A stretch of DNA of 64,000 nucleotides, taken from Moraxellaceae bacterium (GTDB lineage: Bacteria > Pseudomonadota > Gammaproteobacteria > Burkholderiales > Rhodocyclaceae). The position numbers were made by a program, and so were the translations under genes. Position 1 is the stretch's first letter, and each line of letters begins with the position of its first letter. The notes below the pieces were generated by a model. That model had not been told where the DNA came from. It saw nothing but the letters and a program-made list of their open reading frames with translations, and searched no databases. The stretch is from positions 1 to 64,000 of the forward strand of contig JAVHYF010000007.1 in NCBI GenBank assembly GCA_031119205.1. The letters are read 5' to 3'. Below are positions 1 through 8,293 of this stretch, in pieces.

Positions 1-379
1 CCACGCCGGTCATGGTGCCGGCCAGCACGATGATGATGGGCTGCAGTTCGGCGTCCTCGGCGATCTGCGCGCCAGCCAGTGCGAACAGGGCCAGGCCCAG
101 TGCATCGACGATCAGCAGGGCAGCGAGCGGGACGGGCAGGAAATGTCCCCACACGATGGTGAGCAGCGTCGCGCCAAGGATGACGTACAGGTAGGTCGAG
201 TCGCGCAGCCAGAACACCGGCCGCGCCAGCAGCATGTCGCGCAAGGTGCCGCCGCCGATGGCGGTCACCGCCGCGATGATGCTGACGCCCAGCCAGTCCA
301 GCCCGATACGGCCTGCGGCCAATGCGCCGCTGACGGCGAACACCGCCACGCCGATGAGATCGCACAGGTACAGCAGCAT
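1..379 (-). CDS. TRIC/UPF0126-family membrane protein (YicG-like), 3' end outside window
   Basis: The leftward reading frame starts at 379 and runs off the window at base 1, giving 126 residues of a very hydrophobic protein. It opens MLLYLCDLIGVAVFAVSGAL and carries the glycine-rich IGGGTLRDMLL segment typical of the UPF0126 (trimeric intracellular cation channel-like) family. About four membrane segments are visible; the family usually has about 200 residues and seven segments, so roughly the last third is missing. Its ATG overlaps the stop of the upstream LysR gene in an ATGA junction, so the two are probably co-transcribed. The physiological substrate in bacteria is uncertain; homologues conduct monovalent cations. 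Confidence 0.8.
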   Translation of the reverse strand, partial: MLLYLCDLIGVAVFAVSGALAAGRIGLDWLGVSIIAAVTAIGGGTLRDMLLARPVFWLRDSTYLYVILGATLLTIVWGHFLPVPLAALLIVDALGLALFALAGAQIAEDAELQPIIIVLAGTMTGV

Positions 380-1266
380 CAGGCTTCGTCGCCCTTGCGG
401 ATCAGGTCCACGAACATCCGCGCCGCCGGCCCCAGCGGGTGCTGCTTCGACCACACCACGTCCACCCACAGGCGGAAGATGCCGGTTGCATTCTCCAGCG
501 ATATCTCCACCAGCGTGCCGGCCGCGATGTGCGGGCGCACCAGCGCGTGCGGCAGGATGCCCCAGCCCAGGCCGGCCTGCATCAGTGCAATGGCCACCTC
601 GTGGTTGTCGGTGCGCCAGTAGCGTTGCGATAGCTGCAGGCGCATCTCGGTCGGGCCGGCGTCGCGACCGGCCACCACGATCTGGCGGTACTCGTTGAGC
701 TCGTCGGTGCGGAAGGCCTTGCCACTCTCGTAGGCGGGGTGGCTGGGTGCCAGCACCGTGACCAGCGTATCGGTGCTGACTTCCTCGAAGCCCTCGCGGC
801 CATCGAAGTGGCTGCGCTCGAACACCAGTGCGAGCTGTACGCGGCCTTCGTGCAGCATGCGCAGGGCGTCGTCCTGTGGTGCGCACAGCACTTCCACATC
901 GAGTTGCGGATAGCGCTGCACCAACGTGCCCAGCTGTGCCGCCCAGTCGCAACCCAGCAGTTCGGGCGCGATGGCAATGCTCAGGCGGCTCTCCAGTCCC
1001 TGCGACAGGGCCAGCGCATGCGCTTCCAGCTCGCGCAACTGGACCAGCATGTGGCGCGCCTGCGGTTCCAGGGCGCGGGCCGCATCGGTCGGAGCAGGCT
1101 CGCGGCCACTGCGGTCGAACAACACGAGGTCCAGCTCCGCCTCCAGATTGGCGATGCCCATGCTGACGGCCGACGGCACGCGCCCCAGCGCGCGGGCAGC
1201 GGCGGAGAAGGAGCCGTGATCGAGCACGGAGAGGAAGACCTCGATGGCGTCGCTGGAGAGTTTCAT
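379..1266 (-). CDS. LysR-family transcriptional regulator
   Basis: This 295-residue protein has the standard LysR layout. An N-terminal winged helix-turn-helix (about residues 1-60, with SFSAAARALGRVPSAVSMGI as recognition region) is followed by a periplasmic-binding-protein-like effector domain from about residue 90. It is divergent from a PACE efflux gene, with 117 bp between the starts containing two dyads (1279-1297, 1302-1313). That matches the known AceR/AceI arrangement, in which a LysR protein controls the adjacent pump. It also overlaps the TRIC-like gene by 4 bp, so either neighbour could be a target. The effector is unknown. Confidence 0.88.
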   Translation of the reverse strand: MKLSSDAIEVFLSVLDHGSFSAAARALGRVPSAVSMGIANLEAELDLVLFDRSGREPAPTDAARALEPQARHMLVQLRELEAHALALSQGLESRLSIAIAPELLGCDWAAQLGTLVQRYPQLDVEVLCAPQDDALRMLHEGRVQLALVFERSHFDGREGFEEVSTDTLVTVLAPSHPAYESGKAFRTDELNEYRQIVVAGRDAGPTEMRLQLSQRYWRTDNHEVAIALMQAGLGWGILPHALVRPHIAAGTLVEISLENATGIFRLWVDVVWSKQHPLGPAARMFVDLIRKGDEA

Positions 1267-1278
1267 GAGGGCGGCAGC

Positions 1279-1313
1279 CTGACTGCAGTTCTGTCAGGAA
1301 AACTGAAATCAGT
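1279..1313. promoter_or_regulatory. Candidate LysR operator dyads between divergent genes
   Basis: Two inverted repeats lie between the LysR and PACE starts: CTGAC-N9-GTCAG (1279-1297) and ACTGA-AA-TCAGT (1302-1313). LysR regulators commonly bind such dyads next to their own gene. The assignment rests on position and symmetry only. Confidence 0.4.
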
Positions 1314-1383
1314 TGTCTCGCATTGTTAGTGCGACTGACATAAAGTCAAGCCCCGTACCAGACCGTTGCGGCAAAGGCGCCGC

Positions 1384-1836
1384 ATGAGAAGCATGCAAGG
1401 ATTCAAGAGAAAGATCGTTCAGGCCCTGATGTACGAGGCGATTGCCATCGTGCTGGTGACGGGGGCGGTGATGGTGGTGTCGGACCACGGCACGGCGAGC
1501 GCGGGCGGACTCGCCGCGGTCACGTCGCTGATCGCGCTCACCTGGAACATGCTCTACAACACCGGCTTCGAGGCCTGGGAGGCGCGTCAGATCAGCCGCG
1601 AGCGCACGCTGTTCCGTCGCATCCTGCACGCGACTGGCTTCGAGGCCGGGCTGGTGTTCTTCATCGTGCCGGTCATCGCCTGGTGGCTGGACGTGTCGCT
1701 GCTGCAGGCCCTGGTAATGGACATCGGCCTCATCGTGTTCTTCATGCTCTACACGATGGTGTTCACCTGGTGCTTCGACCGGGTGTTCGGTTTGCCGGCG
1801 TCCGCGCAGGCGGTGCCGGCTTGCGAGGGCTGTTGA
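1384..1836 (+). CDS. PACE-family multidrug/biocide efflux protein (AceI-like)
   Basis: This small inner-membrane protein (150 residues from the ATG at 1384, 147 from the ATG at 1393) has four membrane segments in two tandem repeats, as in the proteobacterial antimicrobial compound efflux (PACE) family. Counting from 1393, the glutamate in ALMYEAIAIV is residue 15, the same position as the proton-coupling Glu15 of AceI. The family motif TWNMLYNTGFEAWE follows the second helix. A Shine-Dalgarno AAAGG at 1373-1377 suits the ATG at 1384. Substrates in the family include chlorhexidine and short-chain diamines; the native substrate here is unknown. Confidence 0.88.
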   Translation: MRSMQGFKRKIVQALMYEAIAIVLVTGAVMVVSDHGTASAGGLAAVTSLIALTWNMLYNTGFEAWEARQISRERTLFRRILHATGFEAGLVFFIVPVIAWWLDVSLLQALVMDIGLIVFFMLYTMVFTWCFDRVFGLPASAQAVPACEGC

Positions 1837-1840
1837 AGGC

Positions 1841-2950
1841 CTAGTCGACCGAACGCGCCGCGCGGGCTGTCGAGCCCTGCGGTGCGCCACGCAGGTACTG
1901 GCGCGGCCAGCTGGTGGTGGTGTGCAGGGCACTGGCGGCATGCAGCGGCCAGTACGGGTCGCGCAGCAGCTCACGCGCCAGGAAGATCATGTCTGCCTGG
2001 CCGGTATGCAGGATGTGTTCCGCCTGCATGGCGTGGGTGATGAGGCCGACCGCGCCGGTGGCGATGCCGGCTTCCGCCCGGATGCGCGCGGCGAAACCGG
2101 TCTGGTAGCCGGGGCCGAGCGGGATGTTCGGTGCCGCCAGCATGCCGCCGCTGGTGGTGTCGATCAGATCGGCGCCGTCTTCCTTCAACAGTCGGGACAG
2201 TGCGATGGTCTGCTCGATGTCCCAGCCGCCGGCTTCCGCCCAGTCAGTGGCGGACAGCCGCACCAGCAGCGGCAGTTGTTCCGGCACCGCCTTGCGCACG
2301 GCGCGCACCACTTCGCGGGTCAGGCGCACACGGTTTTCGAAGCTGCCGCCGTAAGCGTCGCTACGCTGGTTGGCGAGCGGCGACAGGAACTGGTGCAGCA
2401 GGTAACCGTGGGCAGCGTGTACCTCGATCACTTCGAAACCCGCGTGCAGCGCACGGCGCGCGGCGGCCACGAAATCGGCGATCACCTTCGCGATGCCATC
2501 CGCATCCAGGGCCTGTGGCAGCGGGTAACTGTCGGAAAAGCGCAGTGCCGACGGTGCCACCACCTGCCAGCCGCCTTGTGCCGGAGTCACTTCGCCATTG
2601 CCCTTGCCTGGCGCCCAGGTGCTGGCCTTGCGGCCGGCGTGGGCCAACTGCACGGACGCCACTGCACCTTGTGAGCGGATGAACTCCGTGACGCGCGCCA
2701 GTGGCTCGATGTGGCGGTCGTCCCACAGGCCCAGGTCGTCGGGGCTGATGCGGCCTTCCGGTGACACGGCGGTGGCCTCCGCCATCACCAGCCCGGCGCC
2801 GCCGCTGGCGCGGCTACCGAGGTGCACCAGGTGCCAGTCGGTGGCGAGCCCGTCCTCGCAGGAATACATGCACATGGGTGACACCGCGATGCGGTTGGGC
2901 AGGGTGATGTCCTTGAGCTGGAGCGGCGTGAAGAGCAGGGCTTGCGACAT
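1841..2950 (-). CDS. NADH:flavin oxidoreductase, old yellow enzyme family (YqjM-like)
   Basis: This 369-residue FMN-dependent ene-reductase belongs to the thermophilic-like/YqjM class. It has the class-typical Cys27 in SPMCMYS, which tunes the flavin potential in YqjM, and the substrate-binding His pair H178/H181 in EVHAAHGYLLHQFLSP. The TIM-barrel phosphate-binding region for FMN is near the C-terminus (around MIFLARELLRDPYW). Such enzymes reduce activated C=C bonds of enals, enones or nitro compounds with NAD(P)H. It converges on the PACE gene and shares orientation with the MFS pump to its right. The physiological substrate is not evident. Confidence 0.92.
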   Translation of the reverse strand: MSQALLFTPLQLKDITLPNRIAVSPMCMYSCEDGLATDWHLVHLGSRASGGAGLVMAEATAVSPEGRISPDDLGLWDDRHIEPLARVTEFIRSQGAVASVQLAHAGRKASTWAPGKGNGEVTPAQGGWQVVAPSALRFSDSYPLPQALDADGIAKVIADFVAAARRALHAGFEVIEVHAAHGYLLHQFLSPLANQRSDAYGGSFENRVRLTREVVRAVRKAVPEQLPLLVRLSATDWAEAGGWDIEQTIALSRLLKEDGADLIDTTSGGMLAAPNIPLGPGYQTGFAARIRAEAGIATGAVGLITHAMQAEHILHTGQADMIFLARELLRDPYWPLHAASALHTTTSWPRQYLRGAPQGSTARAARSVD

Positions 2951-3007
2951 GGTGGCTTCCGGTGACGGTTCAGACTGTGTTCAGGATGTGTCTGGTAGTT
3001 CAGGAGT

Positions 3008-4234
3008 TCAGGCCCGCTTGCGCAGGTCCGGCAACAGGATGGTGAGCAGGCCCAGCAGGGGCAGCCAGGCGCACAGGTCGTACACGTAGAAAATGCCGCG
3101 GGCATCCGCCACCTTGCCCAGCACCGCCGCGCCCAGCCCGCCCATGCCGAAGGCGAAGCCGAAGAACAGGCCGGACACCATGCCGACCTTGCCGGGCATC
3201 AGTTCCTGCGCGAACACGACGATGGCCGAGAAGGCCGAGGCCAGCACGAAGCCGATGATGAAGGTGAGGATCTCGGTCCACAACAGGTTGGCGTGTGGCA
3301 GCAGCAGCGTGAACGGCGCGACGCCGAGGATGGAGAACCAGATGACCTGCTTGCGCCCGATGCGGTCGCCGATCGGACCGCCGAGGATGGTGCCGGCCGC
3401 CACTGCGAACAGGAACACGAACAGGTGCAGCTGTGCCGACTCCACCGACAGGCCGAACTTCTCGATCAGGTAGAAGGTATAGTAGCTCTGCAGGCTGGCG
3501 AGATAGAAGTGCTTGCTGAAGATCAGCACCAGCAGCACACCGATGGCCAGCATCACGCGACCGCGTGGCAGCCCGTTGTCCAGCACTGCTGCACGCGGCT
3601 TGCGCTGGATGTGCGCCAGTTCGCGGCGGTACCACAGGCCGATCTGCCACAGCACGCCGATGGCCAGCAGCGCTGCCAGCGAGAACCAGGCGATGGCGCC
3701 CTGGCCACGCGGCATCACCACCCAGATGGCGAGCAGCGGCCCCATCGCGCTGCCTGCATTGCCGCCCACCTGGAAGATGGATTGCGCCAGGCCGTGACGC
3801 CCACCGGAGGCCATGCGCGCCACGCGTGAGGACTCCGGATGGAAGATCGAAGACCCGGTGCCGACGAGTGCGGACGCAATGAGCACGGTGGCGAAGTCCG
3901 GCGCGGTCGCCAGCACCAGCAGGCCGACCAAGGTGAAGCCCATACCCAGCGACAGGGCCCAGGACTTGGGATGCTTGTCCGTGTAGGCGCCCACCATAGG
4001 TTGCAGCAGCGACGCGGTGATCTGGTAGGTGAGCGTGATCAGGCCGATCTGCGTGAAGCTCAGCGAGAACTCGCCCTTGAGCAGCGGGTAGATCGACAGG
4101 ATCATCGACTGGATCATGTCGTTCAGGAAGTGCGAGAAGCTGATCGCGCCGAGTACCCGGAAACGGGTCTGCTCGGCGGCGGTGTCCGCCCCGGCGCCGG
4201 CGCTGGCGACCGAGGGGACGAGACGTTCTGACAT
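3008..4234 (-). CDS. fsr: MFS transporter, fosmidomycin-resistance (Fsr)-like
   Basis: This 408-residue major facilitator protein has twelve predicted membrane segments. The first helix region ISFSHFLNDMIQSMILSIYP and the following ITLTYQITASLLQPMVGAYT are highly characteristic of the Fsr subfamily. The start at 4234 (MSERLVPS) leaves a normal short cytoplasmic N-terminus; upstream in-frame codons would add an atypical Arg-rich extension. It is divergent from an AraC-type regulator, with a palindrome at 4316-4342 between them, so it is probably induced by a ligand sensed by that regulator. The true substrate may be an endogenous metabolite rather than fosmidomycin. Confidence 0.88.
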   Translation of the reverse strand: MSERLVPSVASAGAGADTAAEQTRFRVLGAISFSHFLNDMIQSMILSIYPLLKGEFSLSFTQIGLITLTYQITASLLQPMVGAYTDKHPKSWALSLGMGFTLVGLLVLATAPDFATVLIASALVGTGSSIFHPESSRVARMASGGRHGLAQSIFQVGGNAGSAMGPLLAIWVVMPRGQGAIAWFSLAALLAIGVLWQIGLWYRRELAHIQRKPRAAVLDNGLPRGRVMLAIGVLLVLIFSKHFYLASLQSYYTFYLIEKFGLSVESAQLHLFVFLFAVAAGTILGGPIGDRIGRKQVIWFSILGVAPFTLLLPHANLLWTEILTFIIGFVLASAFSAIVVFAQELMPGKVGMVSGLFFGFAFGMGGLGAAVLGKVADARGIFYVYDLCAWLPLLGLLTILLPDLRKRA

Positions 4235-4315
4235 GGCGGGCGTCCTTGATGCGGTGACTGCTGGGGGTTTCAAACAGGCGAACGCTGATGCTACTGGCCT
4301 TGACCGCGCCCGTCC

Positions 4316-4342
4316 TGCGAAAATGGGAATGAACATTTCGCA
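4316..4342. promoter_or_regulatory. Near-perfect palindrome, candidate AraC-type operator
   Basis: TGCGAAAATG (4316-4325) and CATTTCGCA (4334-4342) form an inverted repeat with one extra A in the left arm. It lies between the divergent MFS and AraC genes and ends at the Shine-Dalgarno of the regulator (AAAAAGGA, 4342-4349). Its position fits autoregulation plus control of the pump. Confidence 0.5.
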
Positions 4343-4356
4343 AAAAGGACATAAGC

Positions 4357-5190
4357 GTGCCCGCAGCCTCGCACGGCCCACGCAAGCCCGGCGTCCAGGT
4401 GCCGCAGATCGCACCCGGCGAGGCCGTCATGCCTGCCCACTTCGAGGGTTACGACCGCAGCGAACTGCCGGTGACGGCGATCGCCGCGGACTACACACCG
4501 GGCCATGTCACCACGCAGCATGTGCATCCCACCGCGCAACTCCTGCACGCCGAGCATGGCGTCATGGTGGTGAGCACCTCGCAGGGCCAGTGGGTGGTGC
4601 CACCCACACGCGGGCTGTGGATGCCGGCCGGCGTGACGCACAGCGTGAGGATGGTGGGTGCGGTGCGCATGCGTACCGCATTCGTGAGGCCGGACGCACG
4701 CGGCAACCTGCCGCCGGCGTGTTCGGTCATCGTGGTGTCCGCGCTGCTGCGCGAGCTGATCCTCGCCGCCATTGAGGTGCCCTTGCCTTACGAGGTGGAT
4801 TCGCGCGACGGCCGCCTCATGCAGTTGCTGCTCGATGAGCTGGAGCTGCTGCCGACCCTGCCGCTGCATCTGCCACGCCCGGCAGACCCGCGTCTGCAGC
4901 GCATCTGTGATGCGATCCTAAGGCAGCCGGACGATGTGCGTACCGTGCCGGAATGGGCGGCGGAGCAGGGCGTGGATGCCAAGACCGTGCAGCGCCTGTT
5001 CGCCCGCGAAACCGGCATGAGCTTTGGCCAGTGGCGCCAGCAGGCCCGACTGCTCGCCGGGCTGGAGCGTCTGGCCGCCGGCGCCAAGGTGGTGGATGTG
5101 GCGCTGGATCTCGGCTACAGCAGCCCGGGTGCGTTCGCCACCATGTTCCGCCGCCAGTTCGGCGTGCCGCCCAGCATGTTCTTTCGCTGA
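4357..5190 (+). CDS. AraC-family transcriptional regulator with N-terminal cupin
   Basis: The 277-residue product starts at a GTG preceded by AAAAAGGA with about 7 nt spacing. Residues about 25-130 form an AraC-type cupin ligand-binding domain (HVTTQHVHPTAQLLHAEHGV). Residues about 175-277 hold the two helix-turn-helix motifs (YSSPGAFATMFRRQFGVPPS in the second). It belongs to the cupin-first AraC group often found next to small-molecule efflux pumps. It is divergent from the Fsr-like pump and probably controls it; the ligand is unknown. Confidence 0.9.
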   Translation: MPAASHGPRKPGVQVPQIAPGEAVMPAHFEGYDRSELPVTAIAADYTPGHVTTQHVHPTAQLLHAEHGVMVVSTSQGQWVVPPTRGLWMPAGVTHSVRMVGAVRMRTAFVRPDARGNLPPACSVIVVSALLRELILAAIEVPLPYEVDSRDGRLMQLLLDELELLPTLPLHLPRPADPRLQRICDAILRQPDDVRTVPEWAAEQGVDAKTVQRLFARETGMSFGQWRQQARLLAGLERLAAGAKVVDVALDLGYSSPGAFATMFRRQFGVPPSMFFR

Positions 5191-5250
5191 GCGGCGTTGT
5201 TCCTGTGGCAGGCCATGCCGTGTTCGCATGGCCTGCAGTGACCAGGGTCG

Positions 5251-5880
5251 TCAGGACTTGGCGTTCGGATACTCGCGGCCGGCACCGGGCAGACGGCGGA
5301 CGGCCTCGTCCATGTCAGCCTGGCCGGCGGCGTCACCGAGCTTCTTGCGTGCCAGGCCACGGCCATAAAGTGCGCGGACCGCGCGTGGTTCCAGTCGCAG
5401 GGCAGCATCGAAATCCGCCAGCGCGTCGCGGTCGGCGTTCATCAGCAGGCTGGCCTGGCCGCGCGAGATCAGCGCATTCACGATGGGAATCGTCGTCTGG
5501 TTCGGCAATGCCGAGCGGCAGGCTTCCGCCCCTTTCGCAGCTTGCCCGTTCGCCACGCGGATGACGCACTGGGCGCCCACCACGCGGGTGTCCTGCGGGG
5601 TGAGCTTCGCGGCGTGTTCGATGTCGCCCAGCGCGCCAGCAAGGTCGCCCTGCACATAGCGGATCATCGCGCGGTCGAAGGCTGCGCGGGCATGGTCCGG
5701 GTTGGCTGCCAGTGCCTCGTTGAGCAGGGGTAGCGCTTCGGAGAGCTTGTTCTGCTCGACGAGCGCATGTGCCTTGCGGGCAGCGGTGTCGGCCGCCGAC
5801 GGAGCGGCCGGTTGCGGCGTAGTCGCGCAGGCCGCCAGCGTCGACAGCATCAGGGCGGACAGCATGTTGCGTGCAGGCAT
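5251..5880 (-). CDS. TPR-repeat lipoprotein
   Basis: This 209-residue protein has a lipoprotein signal (MPARNMLSALMLSTLAAC, lipobox LAAC with Cys18), so it should be lipid-anchored in the envelope. The rest is helical tetratricopeptide-like repeats, clearest at about residues 37-105 (ALPLLNEALAANPDHARAAF and the following repeat) and 145-185 (ALADFDAALRLEPRAVRALY). Such proteins usually scaffold envelope complexes. GGAGAAA just upstream supports the ATG at 5880; longer in-frame extensions lack a signal peptide. It is divergent from the hydrolase gene. No specific partner is evident. Confidence 0.8.
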   Translation of the reverse strand: MPARNMLSALMLSTLAACATTPQPAAPSAADTAARKAHALVEQNKLSEALPLLNEALAANPDHARAAFDRAMIRYVQGDLAGALGDIEHAAKLTPQDTRVVGAQCVIRVANGQAAKGAEACRSALPNQTTIPIVNALISRGQASLLMNADRDALADFDAALRLEPRAVRALYGRGLARKKLGDAAGQADMDEAVRRLPGAGREYPNAKS

Positions 5881-6089
5881 GTGATTTCTCCGGGTGTTGT
5901 GGGCTGTGCCGGCAACAGGCGCGACGGAAATTACATCGGCATCCGGCGCCGGGTGGCGATTATCGATCCATGCGGAGCGTGGACTCATTACCCTCAAGGG
6001 CAATGGCGGCTCGCGAGGGCTTTGCCAGCCGAGGCGGCACGTCGCACCATGTGGCCAGACTTCCTCCAACTACGCCACCCGACCTCTCC

Positions 6090-6848
6090 ATGAGCACACC
6101 CGCCACCCCCACAGCATCACAGGCACGCATCAAGCTCGTGCTGTTGCCCGGCCTGGATGGCACCGGCGTGTTGTTCCGCCCCTTGCTGGCGGCACTGCCG
6201 CCGGACATCGAACCGGTGGTGATCAGCTATCCCACCCAGGAGGCACTCGGCTACGACCAGTTGCTGGGCCTCGTGACGGCCACGCTGCGCGACAGGCACG
6301 CGAGCGACAGCTTCGTGCTGCTGGGCGAGTCGTTCGGCGGGCCGCTGTCACTGCGCATCGCGGCCAGTCAACCAGCGGGGCTGCGCGGACTGGTGCTGAG
6401 CGCCAGCTTCGTCACCTGTCCCTATGACTGGCTGCCACACTGGGCGGCTCATCTGGTGCCCGCGTTTCCGTTCCGCCATTTCCCGGCCTTCGCGCGCATG
6501 CGCGGGCGCCTCGGCGGCTATGGCAATCCGGCACTCAGTGCGCTGTCGACCGAAGCGCTGACGATGGTGGCTCCGCAGGTGTTCGCACACCGCGTGCGGC
6601 AACTGATCCACGTTAACGTGGAGGCTGAACTGGCTGCTTGTGCGGTGCCGCTGATGTATCTACGTGGCGACCAGGACCACGTGGTGCCGGCCAGCAACCT
6701 CGCACGCGTGCAGCGGCTGCGTCCCGACACCGAGGTCGTCCACCTGGCGGCACCGCATCTCGTGCTGCAGGTATGTCCCGAGGAGAGCGCACAGGCGCTG
6801 GCGGCGTTCTGCCGTCGCGTCTGCCGCAACGACATGTCATCGCCCTGA
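6090..6848 (+). CDS. Alpha/beta hydrolase
   Basis: This 252-residue alpha/beta hydrolase starts at the ATG at 6090. It has an oxyanion-hole region near LLPGLDGTGVLFRPL, the nucleophile elbow GESFGG (Ser in G-x-S-x-G, about residue 80), an acid in YLRGDQDHVVP and a catalytic His in AAPHLVLQ. There is no signal peptide, so it is cytoplasmic. The opening LPGLDGTG is typical of a subgroup annotated as esterases or lipases of unknown physiological substrate. It is followed by two small envelope protein genes on the same strand. Confidence 0.8.
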   Translation: MSTPATPTASQARIKLVLLPGLDGTGVLFRPLLAALPPDIEPVVISYPTQEALGYDQLLGLVTATLRDRHASDSFVLLGESFGGPLSLRIAASQPAGLRGLVLSASFVTCPYDWLPHWAAHLVPAFPFRHFPAFARMRGRLGGYGNPALSALSTEALTMVAPQVFAHRVRQLIHVNVEAELAACAVPLMYLRGDQDHVVPASNLARVQRLRPDTEVVHLAAPHLVLQVCPEESAQALAAFCRRVCRNDMSSP

Positions 6849-6913
6849 ACGGTTTTCGGGCGGAGTTTGATCTGGATCGAATTCGCCCGGCCGCGCTTGG
6901 CTACGCTGCATCC

Positions 6914-7294
6914 ATGTCGAAAGCGGTCCTGCGCTGCGCGCTTGCTCTCATCTGTTTTGTACTGCCGGGCCTGTCTGCACAGGCGCAGGCAGCAACGGGC
7001 GAGCCGGTGCATCTGCAGGGTTGTGCGACGCATGCGGACGCAGTGCACGCTGCCGAGCGTGTGCCTTCACCGCCGGCGTTATCTGACGACGATGTGACGG
7101 GTGTGGCGCAGCCGTCGCACGGCCGTTGTGCTGGCAATATCGACATGAGCTGCTGCCCGGGCGGCATGTCATCGCTGCCGGGTCGTGTGGGAACTGGCCC
7201 CATGCTGGTACTGACCCAGCTTGCACCATCGTTCGACACGCAGCCCTGGATGGGGCGCGCTGTCCTGCCTGAACCGAGGCCACCCCGTGGCTGA
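6914..7294 (+). CDS. Small secreted Cys/His-containing protein, unknown
   Basis: The 126-residue product has a clear signal peptide (MSKAVLRCALALICFVLPGL, then SAQAQA). The mature part is low in structure, with scattered His and Cys: GCATHADAVHA, then CAGNIDMSCCPGGM with three cysteines close together. That resembles small periplasmic metal-handling proteins, but I do not recognise a defined family. It sits 60 bp ahead of an unknown membrane protein and one transcription unit before feoABC, so a metal link is possible but unproven. Codon usage matches its neighbours. Confidence 0.5.
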   Translation: MSKAVLRCALALICFVLPGLSAQAQAATGEPVHLQGCATHADAVHAAERVPSPPALSDDDVTGVAQPSHGRCAGNIDMSCCPGGMSSLPGRVGTGPMLVLTQLAPSFDTQPWMGRAVLPEPRPPRG

Positions 7295-7314
7295 GCTTTT
7301 CATTCCGCTTCGTC

Positions 7315-7335
7315 GCAACGCGGACGCCGCGTTGC
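7315..7335 (+). other. Perfect 9-bp hairpin between two unknown genes
   Basis: GCAACGCGG (7315-7323) and CCGCGTTGC (7327-7335) are separated by ACG. No T-run follows, so it is more likely an mRNA-stability or attenuation structure than a full terminator. Confidence 0.5.
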
Positions 7336-7365
7336 ACCTGCAATCCGTATTACGGAGAAAAGCTC

Positions 7366-7869
7366 ATGCCCATGACGCATTACATGGAGCTGCTGGCTGT
7401 AAACCAGCCATGGAACCTGATCCTCTTCATGGCGATTCCGGTCGTTCTGGCCGAGACCGTCGCCATTACCGAGTTGTACATCCTCTTCACCCGGCGCTTC
7501 ACCGGCGCAGTACGCAAGGCCAACCGCATGGCGAGCATCGCCGGCGGCCTCTACTTCTGCGCGGTGTTCGTCTACCTGTTCTTCACGGCCGTGGTGCCGC
7601 TGACGAGCGGGGGCGGCTGGCGCGGGCCGGCGGATGTCATCGCAGTCGGCTTCTACCTGGCGGGTGTCATTCCGCTGGCCGGGCTGGCGCTGCTGGACAT
7701 GAATCTCGTTGCGCGTGGCGGCGACGAGGAAACGAAACTGAAGCTGCACGCTGCACTGGTAGCGGTGTTCCTGATCGTGGCGCACATCGCCATGATCTTC
7801 GGAATGCTTGACCCGGGCGTGCTGGGCTTCGAAACGGGTGGGCACGACATCCCAGGCGCACATCATTGA
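7366..7869 (+). CDS. Integral membrane protein of unknown function
   Basis: This 167-residue protein has about four hydrophobic helices: residues about 17-38, 55-75, 85-108 and 128-148. The N-terminus has MELLAVNQPWNLILFMAIPV and the C-terminus is His-rich (ending in HDIPGAHH). A Shine-Dalgarno GGAGAAAA precedes the ATG. It follows the small Cys/His secreted protein and is closed by a strong terminator, so the two probably form one unit. The polar C-terminal His residues could bind metal, but I know of no assigned function for this type of protein. Confidence 0.65.
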   Translation: MPMTHYMELLAVNQPWNLILFMAIPVVLAETVAITELYILFTRRFTGAVRKANRMASIAGGLYFCAVFVYLFFTAVVPLTSGGGWRGPADVIAVGFYLAGVIPLAGLALLDMNLVARGGDEETKLKLHAALVAVFLIVAHIAMIFGMLDPGVLGFETGGHDIPGAHH

Positions 7870-7894
7870 ATTGAGATGTGGGGATGTTGTTTTG

Positions 7895-7920
7895 GCGGGT
7901 GCTTCGGCACCCGCTTTTTT
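7895..7920 (+). terminator. Rho-independent terminator with UUCG tetraloop
   Basis: An 8-bp perfect stem GCGGGTGC/GCACCCGC encloses TTCG (7903-7906) and is followed by six T residues (7915-7920). This is a textbook intrinsic terminator closing the 6.9-7.9 kb unit and insulating it from feoABC. Confidence 0.93.
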
Positions 7921-8000
7921 CTGCCTGTCGATTCCGCAACAGAAGGACTGAGCGGCCACCGTGCTTGCGCTTCATCAACAGCCGTGTCGTGGATAGAGAT

Positions 8001-8019
8001 GACAATGACTCTCGTTAGC
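8001..8019. promoter_or_regulatory. Candidate Fur box upstream of feoA
   Basis: GACAATGACTCTCGTTAGC matches 13 of 19 positions of the classic Fur box GATAATGATAATCATTATC, counted by eye. It ends 16 bp before the first feoA ATG, where repressor binding would block transcription. Fur control of feo is established in many Proteobacteria. Confidence 0.6.
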
Positions 8020-8035
8020 AAACAGGCAGCGAGGC

Positions 8036-8293
8036 ATGCGCATGGCAAGCAAGACGATCCGCTCAATGAAACCCGGCGGCAGTGGCCGAATCGTGGGTCT
8101 TGCAGAGGGTGACCAGGCATATCGCCAGCGCCTGTTGTCCATGGGCGCGACGCCTGGCACGCATTTCGAAGTACTGCGCGTGGCACCGCTGGGTGACCCC
8201 TATGAGATCCGCCTGCGTGGTTTCACGCTGAGCCTGCGTAAACACGAGTCCGACATGCTGATCGTCGAGTCCCTTGAGGAAACTCAGGTATGA
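8036..8293 (+). CDS. feoA: Ferrous iron transport protein A
   Basis: This 85-residue SH3-like FeoA protein (or 83 from the in-frame ATG at 8042) has the core GGSGRIVGLAEGDQAYRQRL and LLSMGATPGTHFEVLRVAPL, then DPYEIRLRGFTLSLRK. FeoA is a small cytoplasmic protein thought to modulate FeoB during Fe(II) uptake. It overlaps feoB by ATGA (8290-8293), indicating translational coupling. A candidate Fur box lies just upstream. Confidence 0.93.
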   Translation: MRMASKTIRSMKPGGSGRIVGLAEGDQAYRQRLLSMGATPGTHFEVLRVAPLGDPYEIRLRGFTLSLRKHESDMLIVESLEETQV

